Below, one piece after another: positions 17,097 through 26,087 of a stretch of DNA of 64,000 nucleotides. Numbering within the stretch: position 1 is the first letter of the stretch; every line of letters starts with the position of its first letter. Both the position numbers and the translations under genes were made by a program. The notes under the pieces were generated by a model that saw only the letters and a list, made by a program, of their open reading frames with translations, was not told the origin of the DNA and did not search any database. Origin of the DNA: Chloroflexota bacterium (lineage in GTDB: Bacteria > Chloroflexota > Anaerolineae > Anaerolineales > UBA11579); assembly GCA_019456165.1 (NCBI GenBank), contig VRUJ01000002.1, positions 1 through 64,000 on the forward strand. The letters run 5' to 3'.

Positions 17097-17843
17097 ATGG
17101 CACGTTACCAAGTTATCCTCGCCTACGATGGCACTGATTTTCGAGGCATGCAGCGGCAATCTCAAACTCGCACCGTTCAAGGTGAGGTTGAGCAAGCCCT
17201 CAGAAAGATCGGCTGGCAGGGAAAATCTATTCTTGCTGCTGGCCGCACCGATTCAGGTGTGCACGCCTCAGGACAAGTGATTGCCTTTGATCTCAAATGG
17301 GCACATTCACCTGAAAAACTACTAAAAGCCCTAAATGCTAATTTACCGCTAGAAGTGGCTTCTACTAGTTTGAAACAAGTTGCTGAGGAATTTCACCCGC
17401 GTTACGATGCGGTCTCAAGGCACTACCAATTTCACATCTTCTGCCAACCACAGCGCGATCCATTACGGGAGCGTTATGCTTGGCGAGTTTGGCCGGAAAT
17501 AAAAATTGGGCGCATGCAAGTTGCAGCTGACTCTTTATGCGGCGAACACGATTTTTCAGCATTTGGCGCTGCCACCAAACCAGACGGTCCGACGGTGCGC
17601 CAGGTTTTCTCAACAGTTTGGAAGCAAATAGATGACGAACTGACCTTTGAGATTTCCGCAAATGCATTTTTATACCACATGGTCCGCCGCATCGTGCGGT
17701 TGTTAGTTGAGATCGGACAAAATAAATACGAGCCTGAGATTGTGGTGGATTTCCTCCACCGAAAAAATTTAGAAACTTCGCTGGGTTTGGCTCCACCAAA
17801 TGGTTTATCCTTGATGGAAGTGCGTTATCAAAATGGCGTATAA
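17097..17843 (+). CDS. truA: tRNA pseudouridine(38-40) synthase TruA
   Basis: 248 residues. Converts uridines 38-40 of the tRNA anticodon stem to pseudouridine. The catalytic Asp is D52 in AAGRTDSGVHA. The N-end YQVILAYDGTDFRGMQRQ and the C-half FLYHMVRRIVRLLVEIGQ match the family. Location between rplQ and rplM is common in many bacteria. Translation may be limited by the hairpin just upstream. Confidence 0.97.
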   Translation: MARYQVILAYDGTDFRGMQRQSQTRTVQGEVEQALRKIGWQGKSILAAGRTDSGVHASGQVIAFDLKWAHSPEKLLKALNANLPLEVASTSLKQVAEEFHPRYDAVSRHYQFHIFCQPQRDPLRERYAWRVWPEIKIGRMQVAADSLCGEHDFSAFGAATKPDGPTVRQVFSTVWKQIDDELTFEISANAFLYHMVRRIVRLLVEIGQNKYEPEIVVDFLHRKNLETSLGLAPPNGLSLMEVRYQNGV

Positions 17844-17870
17844 ATAACTTGAAGTATTATAGAGGTTGAA

Positions 17871-18311
17871 GTGGAAAAAACTTATTATCCAAAAGCCGAA
17901 GAAATTACCAATGATTGGTTTGTGGTCGACGCCAATGGTCAAAATTTGGGTCGTTTGGCAAGCAAGATTGCACCAATAATAATTGGCAAACATAAACCCA
18001 CCTATACCCCTGGTGTTGATGGTGGAGACTTCGTGGTTGTGGTCAATTGTGAGCGCATCACTGTTACCGGAAAAAAGCTGGATGAAAAATTCTATTATCA
18101 TCATACAGGGTATATTGGTGGTATAAAGAAAATAAATTTACGCGACCAGCTCGCAAAACACCCCGATCGCGTGATCAGGCGCGCAGTTTGGGGGATGATC
18201 CCGCACAACAAGATCGGCCGAAAGATAATCAAGAAGCTCAAGGTTTATGCAGGTCCGGACCACCCTCACGGTGCCCAAATGCCTAAACCCTTGGAATGGA
18301 ATAAGGAGTAA
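17871..18311 (+). CDS. rplM: 50S ribosomal protein L13
   Basis: 146 residues, GTG start at 17871 after GAGGTTGAA. L13 is an early assembly protein. The signature WFVVDANGQNLGRLASKIA and AVWGMIPHNKIGRKIIKKLKVY are canonical. Paired with rpsI as in nearly all bacteria; the 27-nt gap after truA suggests a single transcript. Confidence 0.97.
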   Translation: MEKTYYPKAEEITNDWFVVDANGQNLGRLASKIAPIIIGKHKPTYTPGVDGGDFVVVVNCERITVTGKKLDEKFYYHHTGYIGGIKKINLRDQLAKHPDRVIRRAVWGMIPHNKIGRKIIKKLKVYAGPDHPHGAQMPKPLEWNKE

Positions 18312-18319
18312 TAGGTTCT

Positions 18320-18712
18320 ATGGCTGAACAATATTACGAAGGTGTAGGCCGCCGCAAAGCGAGCACAGCACGCGTCCGTGTGATGAACGGCAGCGGTCTA
18401 TTCACTGTGAATGGTAAGACTCTGGAGGAATATTTCCCTCGCTTGGGCGATAAAGAAGCGGTGCTGGGACCATTGAATGAGACCGGAGAAAATGCAACTC
18501 TAGATGTGTCAGTCTTGGTCAAAGGCGGGGGGGCTACTGGACAGGCAGGTGCTGTGCGTATGGGTTTGGCACGCGCTATCCTAAAACTGAATCCAGGCCT
18601 GGATCGGGAAATGCGCAAAGGCGGCCACGTAACCCGTGATCCACGCGTAAAAGAACGCAAGAAACCAGGCCTCAAACGCGCCCGCAAAGCTCCAACTTAT
18701 ACAAAACGCTAA
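18320..18712 (+). CDS. rpsI: 30S ribosomal protein S9
   Basis: 130 residues, normal S9. Starts with YYEGVGRRKASTARVRV and ends with the basic tail RKKPGLKRARKAPTYTKR whose last Lys-Arg reaches P-site tRNA. AAGGAG lies in the last rplM codons. Last gene of the ribosomal super-operon. Confidence 0.97.
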   Translation: MAEQYYEGVGRRKASTARVRVMNGSGLFTVNGKTLEEYFPRLGDKEAVLGPLNETGENATLDVSVLVKGGGATGQAGAVRMGLARAILKLNPGLDREMRKGGHVTRDPRVKERKKPGLKRARKAPTYTKR

Positions 18713-18730
18713 ACTTGTCGTAAATTATAT

Positions 18731-18777
18731 CAACCGCAAAGGTGCATAAACAATGTCTTTGCGGTTGATTTTTATTT
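18731..18777 (+). terminator. Rho-independent terminator of the ribosomal super-operon
   Basis: CAACCGCAAAG (18731-18741) pairs perfectly with CTTTGCGGTTG (18757-18767), an 11-bp stem with a 15-nt loop, followed by the T-rich run ATTTTTATTT. It starts 18 nt after the rpsI stop. Confidence 0.9.
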
Positions 18778-18789
18778 AATGGAGTAATT

Positions 18790-20247
18790 ATGCAAAAAAC
18801 TAACGGAATCACAATATTGGGGTTAGGACCCGGAGACCCAAAATTACTTACCAGGCAGGCATGGGATTTATTGGAAAACGCGACGGAGATTTATTTACGA
18901 ACAAATCAACATCCAAGTGTTACTGGATTGCCTAAAAGCCTACGGGTTCACTCATTTGATGAAATCTACGAAGAGACCGAAGAATTTGAAAACGTCTACT
19001 CTCGCATTGTTGAGAAAGTATTGGAACTCGGAAAGAGGCCAGAAGGTATGATATACGCTGTCCCAGGCCACCCCTTTGTTGGGGAGGCTACTTCCCCAGA
19101 AATTACCCGGCGGGCAAAAGAGTTGGGTATCCCAATCAACATAGTTGAGGGATTGAGTTTCATTGAACCTGTCTGCTCTGCTCTGAATACCGATCCGCTC
19201 CCGCATACTTCTGTCGTTGACGCTTTAGAATTAGCCCTCGCCCACCACCCGCCATTTCCCCCGGATGCACCTGCATTAATCGCCCAAATTTATTCGCCAA
19301 CGGTGGCTGCCGAGGTCAAGATCGCGCTAATGTCTGTTTACCCGGATGAATTTTCAGTTAAATTAGTACACGCGGCTGGAACGCATGAAGTTCTTGTAGA
19401 AACTTTGCCTCTACACGCCATAGACCACAGTGAACACATCGGTTTGCACACCAGCTTATATTTGCCTGCTCTAGCTGAGAATTCTTCGTTTGAAGCCTTC
19501 CAAGAATTGATCGCTCACTTACGCGCTCCGGAGGGCTGTCCCTGGGACCGAGAGCAGACCCATCAATCCCTGCGTCCCAATTTACTAGAGGAAACCTACG
19601 AAACCCTGGCAGCAATTGATGCAAACAATCCTCAGGCGATGGTAGAAGAATTTGGGGATCTGCTCCTTCAAATTGTGCTGCATTCTCAAATCGCCAGCGA
19701 GTACGGAGAGTTCAAGATGAAAGATATCCTCGCAGGAATCCACACCAAACTGGTTAACCGCCACCCGCATGTCTTTGAGGATGTGGATTTAGATGATGCC
19801 CAAAGTGTCATCCAGAACTGGGAACGTCTGAAAGCACATGAACGCCAGGTAAAAGGAGATGAGCAAAAAGGTTTACTTGACGGCATTCCTCCAGCCCTGC
19901 CTGCATTGGGGTTAGCTGAGCTTTACCAGAAACGCGCCGCGCGGGTGGGCTTTGATTGGCCGAATATTGAGGGAGTTCTAAATAAGATCGAAGAAGAGAT
20001 TGGAGAAGTGCGCCAGGCAGCACAAACTGATGAAAGAGCGTCCGAGATTGGCGACCTGATATTCGCGCTGGTCAACCTGGCGCGCTGGCAAGGAATTGAT
20101 GCGGAGAGCGCTCTGCGGGAGACAAATATAAAGTTCCGCAAGCGATTTGCTAATATTGAAAAAGGTGCAAAAGATCAAGGTAAACAACTAAGCGACATGA
20201 GCCTTGAGGAGATGGAAGCATTGTGGGAGCAGGCAAAGGGCGTCTAG
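18790..20247 (+). CDS. mazG: MazG-family NTP pyrophosphohydrolase fused to a tetrapyrrole-methylase domain (YabN type)
   Basis: 485 residues. The N-terminal 225 or so resemble the S-AdoMet-dependent tetrapyrrole methylase fold (ILGLGPGDPKLLT, YAVPGHPFVGE). Two MazG domains follow: the first around residues 240-345 with the metal-binding EETYE and EEFGDLLLQ motifs, the second near 390-470 with EEEIGEVRQ and EIGDLIFALVNLARW. MazG hydrolyses NTPs and dNTPs to the monophosphate, cleaning aberrant nucleotides. This two-part architecture is that of Bacillus YabN. GGAG precedes the ATG; it stands alone after the ribosomal terminator. Confidence 0.93.
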   Translation: MQKTNGITILGLGPGDPKLLTRQAWDLLENATEIYLRTNQHPSVTGLPKSLRVHSFDEIYEETEEFENVYSRIVEKVLELGKRPEGMIYAVPGHPFVGEATSPEITRRAKELGIPINIVEGLSFIEPVCSALNTDPLPHTSVVDALELALAHHPPFPPDAPALIAQIYSPTVAAEVKIALMSVYPDEFSVKLVHAAGTHEVLVETLPLHAIDHSEHIGLHTSLYLPALAENSSFEAFQELIAHLRAPEGCPWDREQTHQSLRPNLLEETYETLAAIDANNPQAMVEEFGDLLLQIVLHSQIASEYGEFKMKDILAGIHTKLVNRHPHVFEDVDLDDAQSVIQNWERLKAHERQVKGDEQKGLLDGIPPALPALGLAELYQKRAARVGFDWPNIEGVLNKIEEEIGEVRQAAQTDERASEIGDLIFALVNLARWQGIDAESALRETNIKFRKRFANIEKGAKDQGKQLSDMSLEEMEALWEQAKGV

Positions 20248-20264
20248 CAGCTTAGCATGTTTTC

Positions 20265-20885
20265 CTACTCGACATCGAAATATGGAATAGGTTTCTCCCC
20301 TCTCAAAAGTTCAAACAGATCGGGGGTCCAAAGTCTGTGACCGGGAGCTAATGGGGGCAGCTCATCTTCAGCGAAAAAACCTACATTTATAGTTTCTTGC
20401 TTAATATTTGGGGTCTGATCTCCAGTTTCAACTTTAAAGATAAAGTGAAAAAGGTGTGTTTTAGACATAGTCTCCCATATGCGCGAGTCAAATACTCCAA
20501 GCATGCGCTCAACCGTACCTTGCAACCCGGTTTCCTCATATAACTCACGCACTGCCGCCTCAGCTAGGGTCTCACCTACATCCACCAGCCCCCCAGGTGT
20601 GGCCCACAGTTTGTTATCCGCGCGTTGAATCAATAGTAATTTTCCACCTCGTAGTACGGCTGCATTTGCACCACAAAGTGGACTTAAATGCAGCAAGTTA
20701 TCTTGAAATTTTTCTAGAATTTCATCCGGGTCGCGCTCCTCGATCAAGGCGACCAAACGCGCGCTAGCTGCCATCACCTTTTCGTAGCGTTCTTGGTCGT
20801 AATTATTATCAGCGAATCTCAATCCTAGGGAAGCAATAGCGCGTAGCTCATCTGCTATCTGGTAAAGTTCAGATTTATCTGCCAT
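20265..20885 (-). CDS. NUDIX hydrolase with N-terminal NUDIX-associated domain
   Basis: 206 residues. The Nudix box is complete around residues 102-124 (GGLVDVGETLAEAAVRELYEE followed by TGL), fitting GX5EX7REUXEEXGU, so hydrolysis of a nucleoside diphosphate linked to another moiety is expected; the substrate cannot be told. The first 65 residues form a helical domain found in a subset of NUDIX proteins annotated as ADP-ribose or nucleotide-sugar hydrolases. It follows the DUF1028 gene by about 9 nt on the minus strand and converges on mazG. Confidence 0.9.
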   Translation of the reverse strand: MADKSELYQIADELRAIASLGLRFADNNYDQERYEKVMAASARLVALIEERDPDEILEKFQDNLLHLSPLCGANAAVLRGGKLLLIQRADNKLWATPGGLVDVGETLAEAAVRELYEETGLQGTVERMLGVFDSRIWETMSKTHLFHFIFKVETGDQTPNIKQETINVGFFAEDELPPLAPGHRLWTPDLFELLRGEKPIPYFDVE

Positions 20886-20894
20886 GGTGTTTTT

Positions 20895-21848
20895 TCACTG
20901 ACTCACGATCTTTTTGATAGTGGCTTCGTCATCCGGGAGTAGCTCGGGGTGCACTAAGCGCGGCACCAGGTCGCGCCAGGCGGGATCGATGGAGAAAACT
21001 TCTTTAAACAGTCGTAAAGCTTCATCTATTTGCTCAGTTGAAATTAGAGTTACCGCGTGCCAAAATACCAATTCTGGGTTGACCTTTACCGGCATTAGCT
21101 GTCTCGCCTTTTGAAATTCAGCTTCGGCCTCGTTTAACTGCTTTTTCTCAAGCGGTTTAGTTTCCAGAAGTTCATCAGCTTTGGCAGCGTGCTTGTAAGC
21201 ATTGGCGAAGTTTAACAAACGGCGCATCTCTACCAATGGATCGGGATTATCCTCAACATCTAGTTTGAATAGCGGTCCGCTGCCCGAATTGCCTGCTTGG
21301 TCCTCAGAGACGACTAATATTGCAACAGATTGTTTACCGCGAATATCTCCTCCTTCTGCTTCTGCGGCTTCCAATGATGTCAAAATGCGTTCGGCAAGAT
21401 CTCCTTTTGCGGCTTCAAAAGCCTCGGCCATCGCATCCCAGACGGTATCTTTTTCCATCAGATTGGCTTGCACTGAGTAATTTTCACCAAGCCTGTGCCC
21501 CGCCGCTTGGATGCATTTCTCTCCAGTGTGAACGGCAGGCTTGCCATGTTTGTCTATCATTGCCACCTGGCGCACCTCCCGAGTGGGATCCCCGGCCAGT
21601 AAACTATCCAAGCTGTGTTGTGCTGATTTACCCGCCCTCATCAGGTCTAATCCAAGGGGTCCGTATGTATATTCGGCAAACGACTGGGTTGCTACGGCCC
21701 CCACTCCATACTCAGCCCAGGGCACGATAATACCTACACCAAAATAATGTGATTGTACGCCAACCCCCAATTGTCCATTATCGGGGTCATATGCCACGAT
21801 TGAATATGTGGAGATTAGGTCATGAATTGAGTATTTAGTGTTATTCAT
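20895..21848 (-). CDS. DUF1028 domain protein
   Basis: 317 residues. The first 220 match the DUF1028 family, an Ntn-hydrolase-like fold of unknown physiological role (STYSIVAYDPDNGQLGVGVQ, GVGAVATQSFAEYTYGPLGL, ILTSLEAAEAEGGDIRGKQS). The C-terminal 90 residues are helical and resemble TPR-like repeats. I start it at ATG 21848 because GGAGG lies 7 nt upstream on the minus strand; an ATG five codons earlier (21863) would put that Shine-Dalgarno inside the gene. It appears to be in an operon with the NUDIX gene and probably the RidA gene. Confidence 0.88.
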   Translation of the reverse strand: MNNTKYSIHDLISTYSIVAYDPDNGQLGVGVQSHYFGVGIIVPWAEYGVGAVATQSFAEYTYGPLGLDLMRAGKSAQHSLDSLLAGDPTREVRQVAMIDKHGKPAVHTGEKCIQAAGHRLGENYSVQANLMEKDTVWDAMAEAFEAAKGDLAERILTSLEAAEAEGGDIRGKQSVAILVVSEDQAGNSGSGPLFKLDVEDNPDPLVEMRRLLNFANAYKHAAKADELLETKPLEKKQLNEAEAEFQKARQLMPVKVNPELVFWHAVTLISTEQIDEALRLFKEVFSIDPAWRDLVPRLVHPELLPDDEATIKKIVSQ

Positions 21849-21884
21849 TTGGAGGTCCTCCAAAGTTGATGTATTTATTTATGA

Positions 21885-22277
21885 CTATTCAACATCGATG
21901 ACTGCATTCGCTTCGATCTCAACCAGCATTTTGCTATCGACCAGTTTGTTGACTTCAACTAGAGCGGAAGCAGGGCGGATCTCGCCAAAGAATTCCCCGT
22001 GCGCCTTTGCAACGTGTTCGAACAACGAGATATCAGTTACATAAATGCGCGTCCGCACCACATCCGACATGCTGGCTCCTAATTTCTCCAGAGCGGTTTG
22101 GATATTGGTCAAAGTCTGTTTAGTTTGGGCATACATATCGTCCACGTCAATGATCTCACCCTCTTCATTCGTCGCTGTCGTGCCGGATACAAAGATGCTG
22201 TTCCCGACCTTGACCGCTCGCGAATACCCAAAGACAGGTTCCCAGGGGGTTCCGGATGAGTAGGTTTCTCTCGCCAT
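21885..22277 (-). CDS. RidA/YjgF family protein (reactive imine/enamine deaminase)
   Basis: 130 residues, standard length. RidA proteins hydrolyse reactive enamine/imine intermediates of amino-acid metabolism. The family core is present (SRAVKVGNSIFVSGTTATNE, LEKLGASMSDVVRTRIYVTD), with the conserved Arg in VRTRIYVTD and Glu in SALVEVNKL. GGAGAAA precedes the ATG. Thirty-six nt upstream of DUF1028 on the same strand. Which RidA subgroup and substrate it serves cannot be read here. Confidence 0.92.
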   Translation of the reverse strand: MARETYSSGTPWEPVFGYSRAVKVGNSIFVSGTTATNEEGEIIDVDDMYAQTKQTLTNIQTALEKLGASMSDVVRTRIYVTDISLFEHVAKAHGEFFGEIRPASALVEVNKLVDSKMLVEIEANAVIDVE

Positions 22278-22541
22278 ATTTTCTCCTTTTTGCTTTCTAG
22301 GTTACCTCAACCTAAAAATATACCACTTTTCTGATAACATCTTTGTTTTTACAAGAGTCATTCTGTGGTTTCATTTCCTAATGGTCTAGAGCTGGGGTGG
22401 GGGAAATAATTTCTAATAAAAATTGTTTAGAATAGATATCTCAGATTGCCTCGATATTACTGTCGTTCAAGCCTCTGGCAAGTATAATATGAAGTTATTA
22501 GAGTTCATGAACCGACAAATAGAAAGAATAGGAAATCATAC
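22278..22541. other. Divergent intergenic region between ridA-like and MBL genes
   Basis: 264 nt without a gene. On the + strand a perfect TATAAT lies at 22483-22488, 54 nt upstream of the MBL start, but no good -35 box is found at 16-18 bp spacing. It should contain both divergent promoters. No hairpin or repeat stands out. Confidence 0.4.
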
Positions 22542-23177
22542 ATGCCCTTAGAAATTGTAAAATTCACTTTAGGTCCAGCGATGACAAACGCATACATAGT
22601 TGCAGATAATGATTCTAATGAGTGTGTTGTGATCGATCCTGCTTGGGATGGACACCTTATCCTCGCGGAAGCTGAGAAGCGCGGCTGGCGAATCAGTAAT
22701 ATTTGGCTCACGCATGCCCATTTTGACCACGTGGGTGGTGCCGCGGCTGTGGCAGACGGTTCAAACCCTCCTCCTCCTGTTGCGCTGCACCCTGATGATT
22801 ACTGGCTGTGGCGAGAGAAGGGTGGGGCGTCTGCATTTGGTTTGGAATTTGATCCCGGCCCGGAACCCAGCGTTGATTTGGAACATGACCAAAAGTTATT
22901 TTTGGGCAATTTTGAGTTGCAGGTGCGGCATGCTCCGGGACATACTCCTGGGCACGTGATGTTTTATTGCCAGTCTGAGAATTTATTATTTTGCGGAGAT
23001 GTGATTTTTCAGTTCAGCATTGGCCGTACCGATTTCCCCCGCGGTTCTCACGAAACTCTCATCGAGAGCATACAAACCCAAGTCCTGACCTTGCCGGATG
23101 AAACCATCCTTCTTCCCGGACATGGCGCAGAGACCAAAGTAGGGGTTGAACGGCAGTATAATCCTTTCTTACAGTGA
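22542..23177 (+). CDS. MBL-fold metallo-hydrolase (glyoxalase II-like)
   Basis: 211 residues of the small glyoxalase II-like group. The metal-binding motif THAHFDHVGG (residues about 58-67), the downstream HAPGHTPGH and FCGDVIFQ with its bridging Asp, and a final His in LLPGHGAET complete the dinuclear metal site. Substrate is unknown; thioester or related hydrolysis is typical. The Shine-Dalgarno is poor (AGGAAATCAT). Monocistronic by context. Confidence 0.9.
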   Translation: MPLEIVKFTLGPAMTNAYIVADNDSNECVVIDPAWDGHLILAEAEKRGWRISNIWLTHAHFDHVGGAAAVADGSNPPPPVALHPDDYWLWREKGGASAFGLEFDPGPEPSVDLEHDQKLFLGNFELQVRHAPGHTPGHVMFYCQSENLLFCGDVIFQFSIGRTDFPRGSHETLIESIQTQVLTLPDETILLPGHGAETKVGVERQYNPFLQ

Positions 23178-23557
23178 TGAGCACACAATGTCTCGGTGAA
23201 GAAATGCATATGGGGGTTCAGTTTCCGAGACTGTGGCTTCCCCTTCGGAGATCAATTGTCCATGTTCTACACTTACGCGGCAGGGAAAATCTAAGAATCC
23301 TGAGGGTGTGAAGAAAAACAGGTGACCCAAGCAAAGGGTAAGAAATGTAGATACTGAAAATGTGATGAGGTAGAGGATCCTTAATATTCTTTTTGCTTCA
23401 GGTGAAATATTTCCTGAGAAATATGCTTCTCAATATCATAGAATAAGCTGAGGGATGCTCTCAATTACGGTGGATGATTAGCTAAAGGGGATTTGATGGC
23501 AAAGTTTCCTCTTAGCTAAATCTCTGTTCAACAGCCGTGGTTTACTGCAAGTCAGCC
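23178..23557. other. Intergenic region between convergent MBL gene and rny
   Basis: 380 nt. All frames are broken by stops and no recognisable domain remnant was found. Short self-complementary pieces occur but there is no hairpin with a T tract. I see nothing functional beyond the 3' ends of the two flanking genes. Confidence 0.5.
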
Positions 23558-25081
23558 TCACTTTGCATAATCTACTGCGCGTGTTTCGCGAATAACGGTT
23601 ACTTTGATTTGGCCGGGGTATTGCATAGTCTCTTCTATTTGTTTGGAAATATCGCGAGCTAAACGCGTAGCCTTAAGGTCGTCGATATCCTCAGGGCGTA
23701 CTATGATGCGTACTTCTCGACCAGCCTGGAGCGCGTAGCTTTGATTGACGCCATCGAATGAATTGGCAATATCTTCGAGGGCACGCACACGTTTAATGTA
23801 TTGTTCCAGGCTCTCTCGACGAGCTCCAGGTCTAGCACCGGATATCGCGTCCGAGGCTTCCACAATGATGGCTTCCACTGTTTCCTGTTCTGCTTCGTGG
23901 TGGTGGGATGCTATAGCGTTCACTACAACTGGATTCACCTTGTACCGGGATACGAATTCAGCGCCGATATTCGCGTGGGTGCCTTCCAGGTTATGGTCCA
24001 TAGCTTTTCCGATGTCGTGCAGTAAGCCGCCAGCTTTAGCCAGTTCCACATTCGCACCCAGCTCCGAGGCGATCACTGAAGCGATCTTGGATGTCTCCAC
24101 TGAATGGTTGAGTTGGTTCTGCCCATAAGATGTCCGGAATTTAAGGCGACCGAGTACTTTTATGATCTCCTTGTTCATGTTTGGCACACCGGCATCGTAA
24201 AAGGCTTGCTCGCCTGCTTCGATGATAACCTTATCAACTTCCTTGGCTTCCTTCTCGATGATCTTCTCAATATTTGCCGGGTGGATGCGGCCATCCAAGA
24301 CAAGTTTTGCTAATGATCTGCGGGCAATTTCGCGGCGTACGGAATCAAAGCACGAAACCGTGACTGCTTCTGGGGTATCATCTACGATCACATCAACACC
24401 CGCGGCTTGTTCAAAGGCGCGAATGTTGCGACCATTACGCCCGATGATGCGCCCTTTCATGTCGTCTGATGGCAGGGGCACTGTTGAAGTTGTGATCTCA
24501 GCCACATGTTCTGACGCCACTCTCTGGATTGCTAAGGCGATCAATTTGCGGCTGCGTTTATCTCCCTCTTCCTGTGCTTCTGCTTCTATCTGCCGGATAA
24601 TTCTGGCCATATCACCGCGGGCTTCTTTTTCTACTTCTATCAAAAGAATTTTACGGGCCTCGTCCTCCGTCATTGATGAGATATTTTGTAAATGTTCCAT
24701 TGCTTCTTCGTGAAGCTTATCCAATTGGTTAGCGCGTTTATCCAGTGAGCTCTGGCGTTTACTCAACTTCTGCTCGCGTTGCTCAATTTTATCTGTCCTG
24801 CGATCTAGTTCGGAACGACGACGTTGTAAACGATCGTCTTCTTTATTCATTTCTTTACGCCGCCGGTCTAAGTCAACATCTGCTTTCTGGCGGATTTCTA
24901 AGGCTTTATCCTTAGCTTGAATTTCTATATCACGAGCATTTTCTTTGGCTTCACTTAATATTTCCCCAGCTTTGATCTTTTCTTGAGCGATTGCCCGTTG
25001 AACCATCAAGTGCCTGATGATATATCCTAAGGAGATACCCACGAGAGTTGCTATTGTAATCGTTAACATATTTTCAGTCAT
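23558..25081 (-). CDS. rny: Ribonuclease Y
   Basis: 507 residues, typical of RNase Y, a membrane-anchored endoribonuclease that starts mRNA decay. The N-end has a single transmembrane segment (ITIATLVGISLGYIIRHLMV), then a long charged coiled coil (about 30-190), a KH domain (GRIIGRNGRNIRAFEQAAGV) and an HD domain whose metal-binding HD is in GGLLHDIGKAMD. It follows recX by 2 nt on the minus strand. A recX-rny arrangement near recA is seen in several Gram-positive lineages. Confidence 0.97.
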   Translation of the reverse strand: MTENMLTITIATLVGISLGYIIRHLMVQRAIAQEKIKAGEILSEAKENARDIEIQAKDKALEIRQKADVDLDRRRKEMNKEDDRLQRRRSELDRRTDKIEQREQKLSKRQSSLDKRANQLDKLHEEAMEHLQNISSMTEDEARKILLIEVEKEARGDMARIIRQIEAEAQEEGDKRSRKLIALAIQRVASEHVAEITTSTVPLPSDDMKGRIIGRNGRNIRAFEQAAGVDVIVDDTPEAVTVSCFDSVRREIARRSLAKLVLDGRIHPANIEKIIEKEAKEVDKVIIEAGEQAFYDAGVPNMNKEIIKVLGRLKFRTSYGQNQLNHSVETSKIASVIASELGANVELAKAGGLLHDIGKAMDHNLEGTHANIGAEFVSRYKVNPVVVNAIASHHHEAEQETVEAIIVEASDAISGARPGARRESLEQYIKRVRALEDIANSFDGVNQSYALQAGREVRIIVRPEDIDDLKATRLARDISKQIEETMQYPGQIKVTVIRETRAVDYAK

Positions 25082-25083
25082 TT

Positions 25084-25743
25084 CTATACCTCATTCGCTT
25101 GTAAATCACTTTGGAGCTTGTTGTGCTGCTCTTCTTCCCACACTTTTTTCACAGTCAAGCTGGTAGTTTCGTAATTGAATCCCCGCCGGGAGAGAAAACC
25201 GCTTAATTTTTTTCGGAAATCTTTCCATTCTAAATTGACCAATGTGCGGGATCGTTTTAATGCCGCTTGATAAGCTAATTCTGACTCATTAATATTTTCA
25301 ATGGCAGCTGCAATGATATCTTCTGAGAGACCCTTGCGTAGTAATTCCATGCGTAGCGCATAACCACCTCGTGGCCTGAAATCCGAGCGATTATCTACCC
25401 AAAGTCGTGCGAATTCCTCGTCATTCACCAAATTACTACGCTTCAGACGGTCGATAACCTTTTCTATTTGTTCATCGGGTGTTTTGTGTTTTCGAAGGTT
25501 GCCAATTACTTCTGTTTCTGATCGCGGTCTATAGCTCAGGAAGTTCACCGCCCGTTGGTAAGCGATTTCAGCCGCATCTTTATCTTGAAGCTCTTTAATT
25601 TTTTCCTGGTTTAGTTCATCTCCCACTTGCAGCCAACCTGCAACAACGCGGTTCAACCCAAAGGCAAACTTGCCGTCTAGATGGACATTTACACGTTGAG
25701 AATTACGTTTTTGCGTTCTTAACGCAGTTATTTTTTGATCCAT
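25084..25743 (-). CDS. recX: Regulatory protein RecX
   Basis: 219 residues from ATG 25743 (an upstream TTG at 25758 would add five). RecX binds RecA filaments and limits recombinase activity. The tandem three-helix repeats are visible: AYQRAVNFLSYRPRSETEVI, IDRLKRSNLVNDEEFARLWV and ALRMELLRKGLSEDIIAAAI. The N-end (ITALRTQKRNSQRVNVHLDG) is the beta extension found in Gram-positive-type RecX. It lies downstream of recA on the same strand, separated by about 345 nt. No clear Shine-Dalgarno is seen. Confidence 0.9.
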   Translation of the reverse strand: MDQKITALRTQKRNSQRVNVHLDGKFAFGLNRVVAGWLQVGDELNQEKIKELQDKDAAEIAYQRAVNFLSYRPRSETEVIGNLRKHKTPDEQIEKVIDRLKRSNLVNDEEFARLWVDNRSDFRPRGGYALRMELLRKGLSEDIIAAAIENINESELAYQAALKRSRTLVNLEWKDFRKKLSGFLSRRGFNYETTSLTVKKVWEEEQHNKLQSDLQANEV

Positions 25744-26087
25744 TGTTATTAACAACAAAACGCCGTGGTTCTACTGTCAAGTAGGCCACGGCTGTGAATG
25801 CCAGGCGGCGCTTAACTCAGTTATTAATGATTTTGGAATTTATTGTAGATGGCTACGGCTGGTCGCTATGTAGGTTAATACCTTATAAATATTACAATAT
25901 GGTTCTAATTCATAAAAGTTTAAGATTCGCCGTTAACAAAGTTCTCTATTGTTCTATTGGTTCGAAAATTGTTCTATGCCATTTACAGATTTGGAAAACG
26001 CTTTCCAAATTTTCCTGAGTTAATTTCTTTTGCCGTGGCCGCTTTACCTTCTAATGTTAGCGGCTTATATCATTGCTGAGGTTGTAG
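25744..26087. other. recA-recX spacer with several stem-loops
   Basis: About 340 AT-rich nt with no credible gene. Three perfect inverted repeats occur: GCCGTGG/CCACGGC at 25762-25768 and 25786-25792, with an inner CTAC/GTAG pair, immediately upstream of recX; ATTTGGAAA/TTTCCAAAT at 25989-26010 with a 4-nt loop; and GCCGCT/AGCGGC near 26035-26062 just past the recA stop. None has a strong T tract on the minus strand, so they could be attenuators, mRNA 3'-end stabilisers or weak terminators between recA and recX. Confidence 0.45.

Noticed and set aside
23178..23557. Decayed gene between the MBL hydrolase and rny
   Set aside because: All frames are broken and no recognisable peptide motif was found; treated as plain intergenic DNA.
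25794..26018. 74-aa ORF between recX and recA
   Set aside because: AT-rich spacer with low-complexity translation, no Shine-Dalgarno, and it overlaps clear stem-loops.
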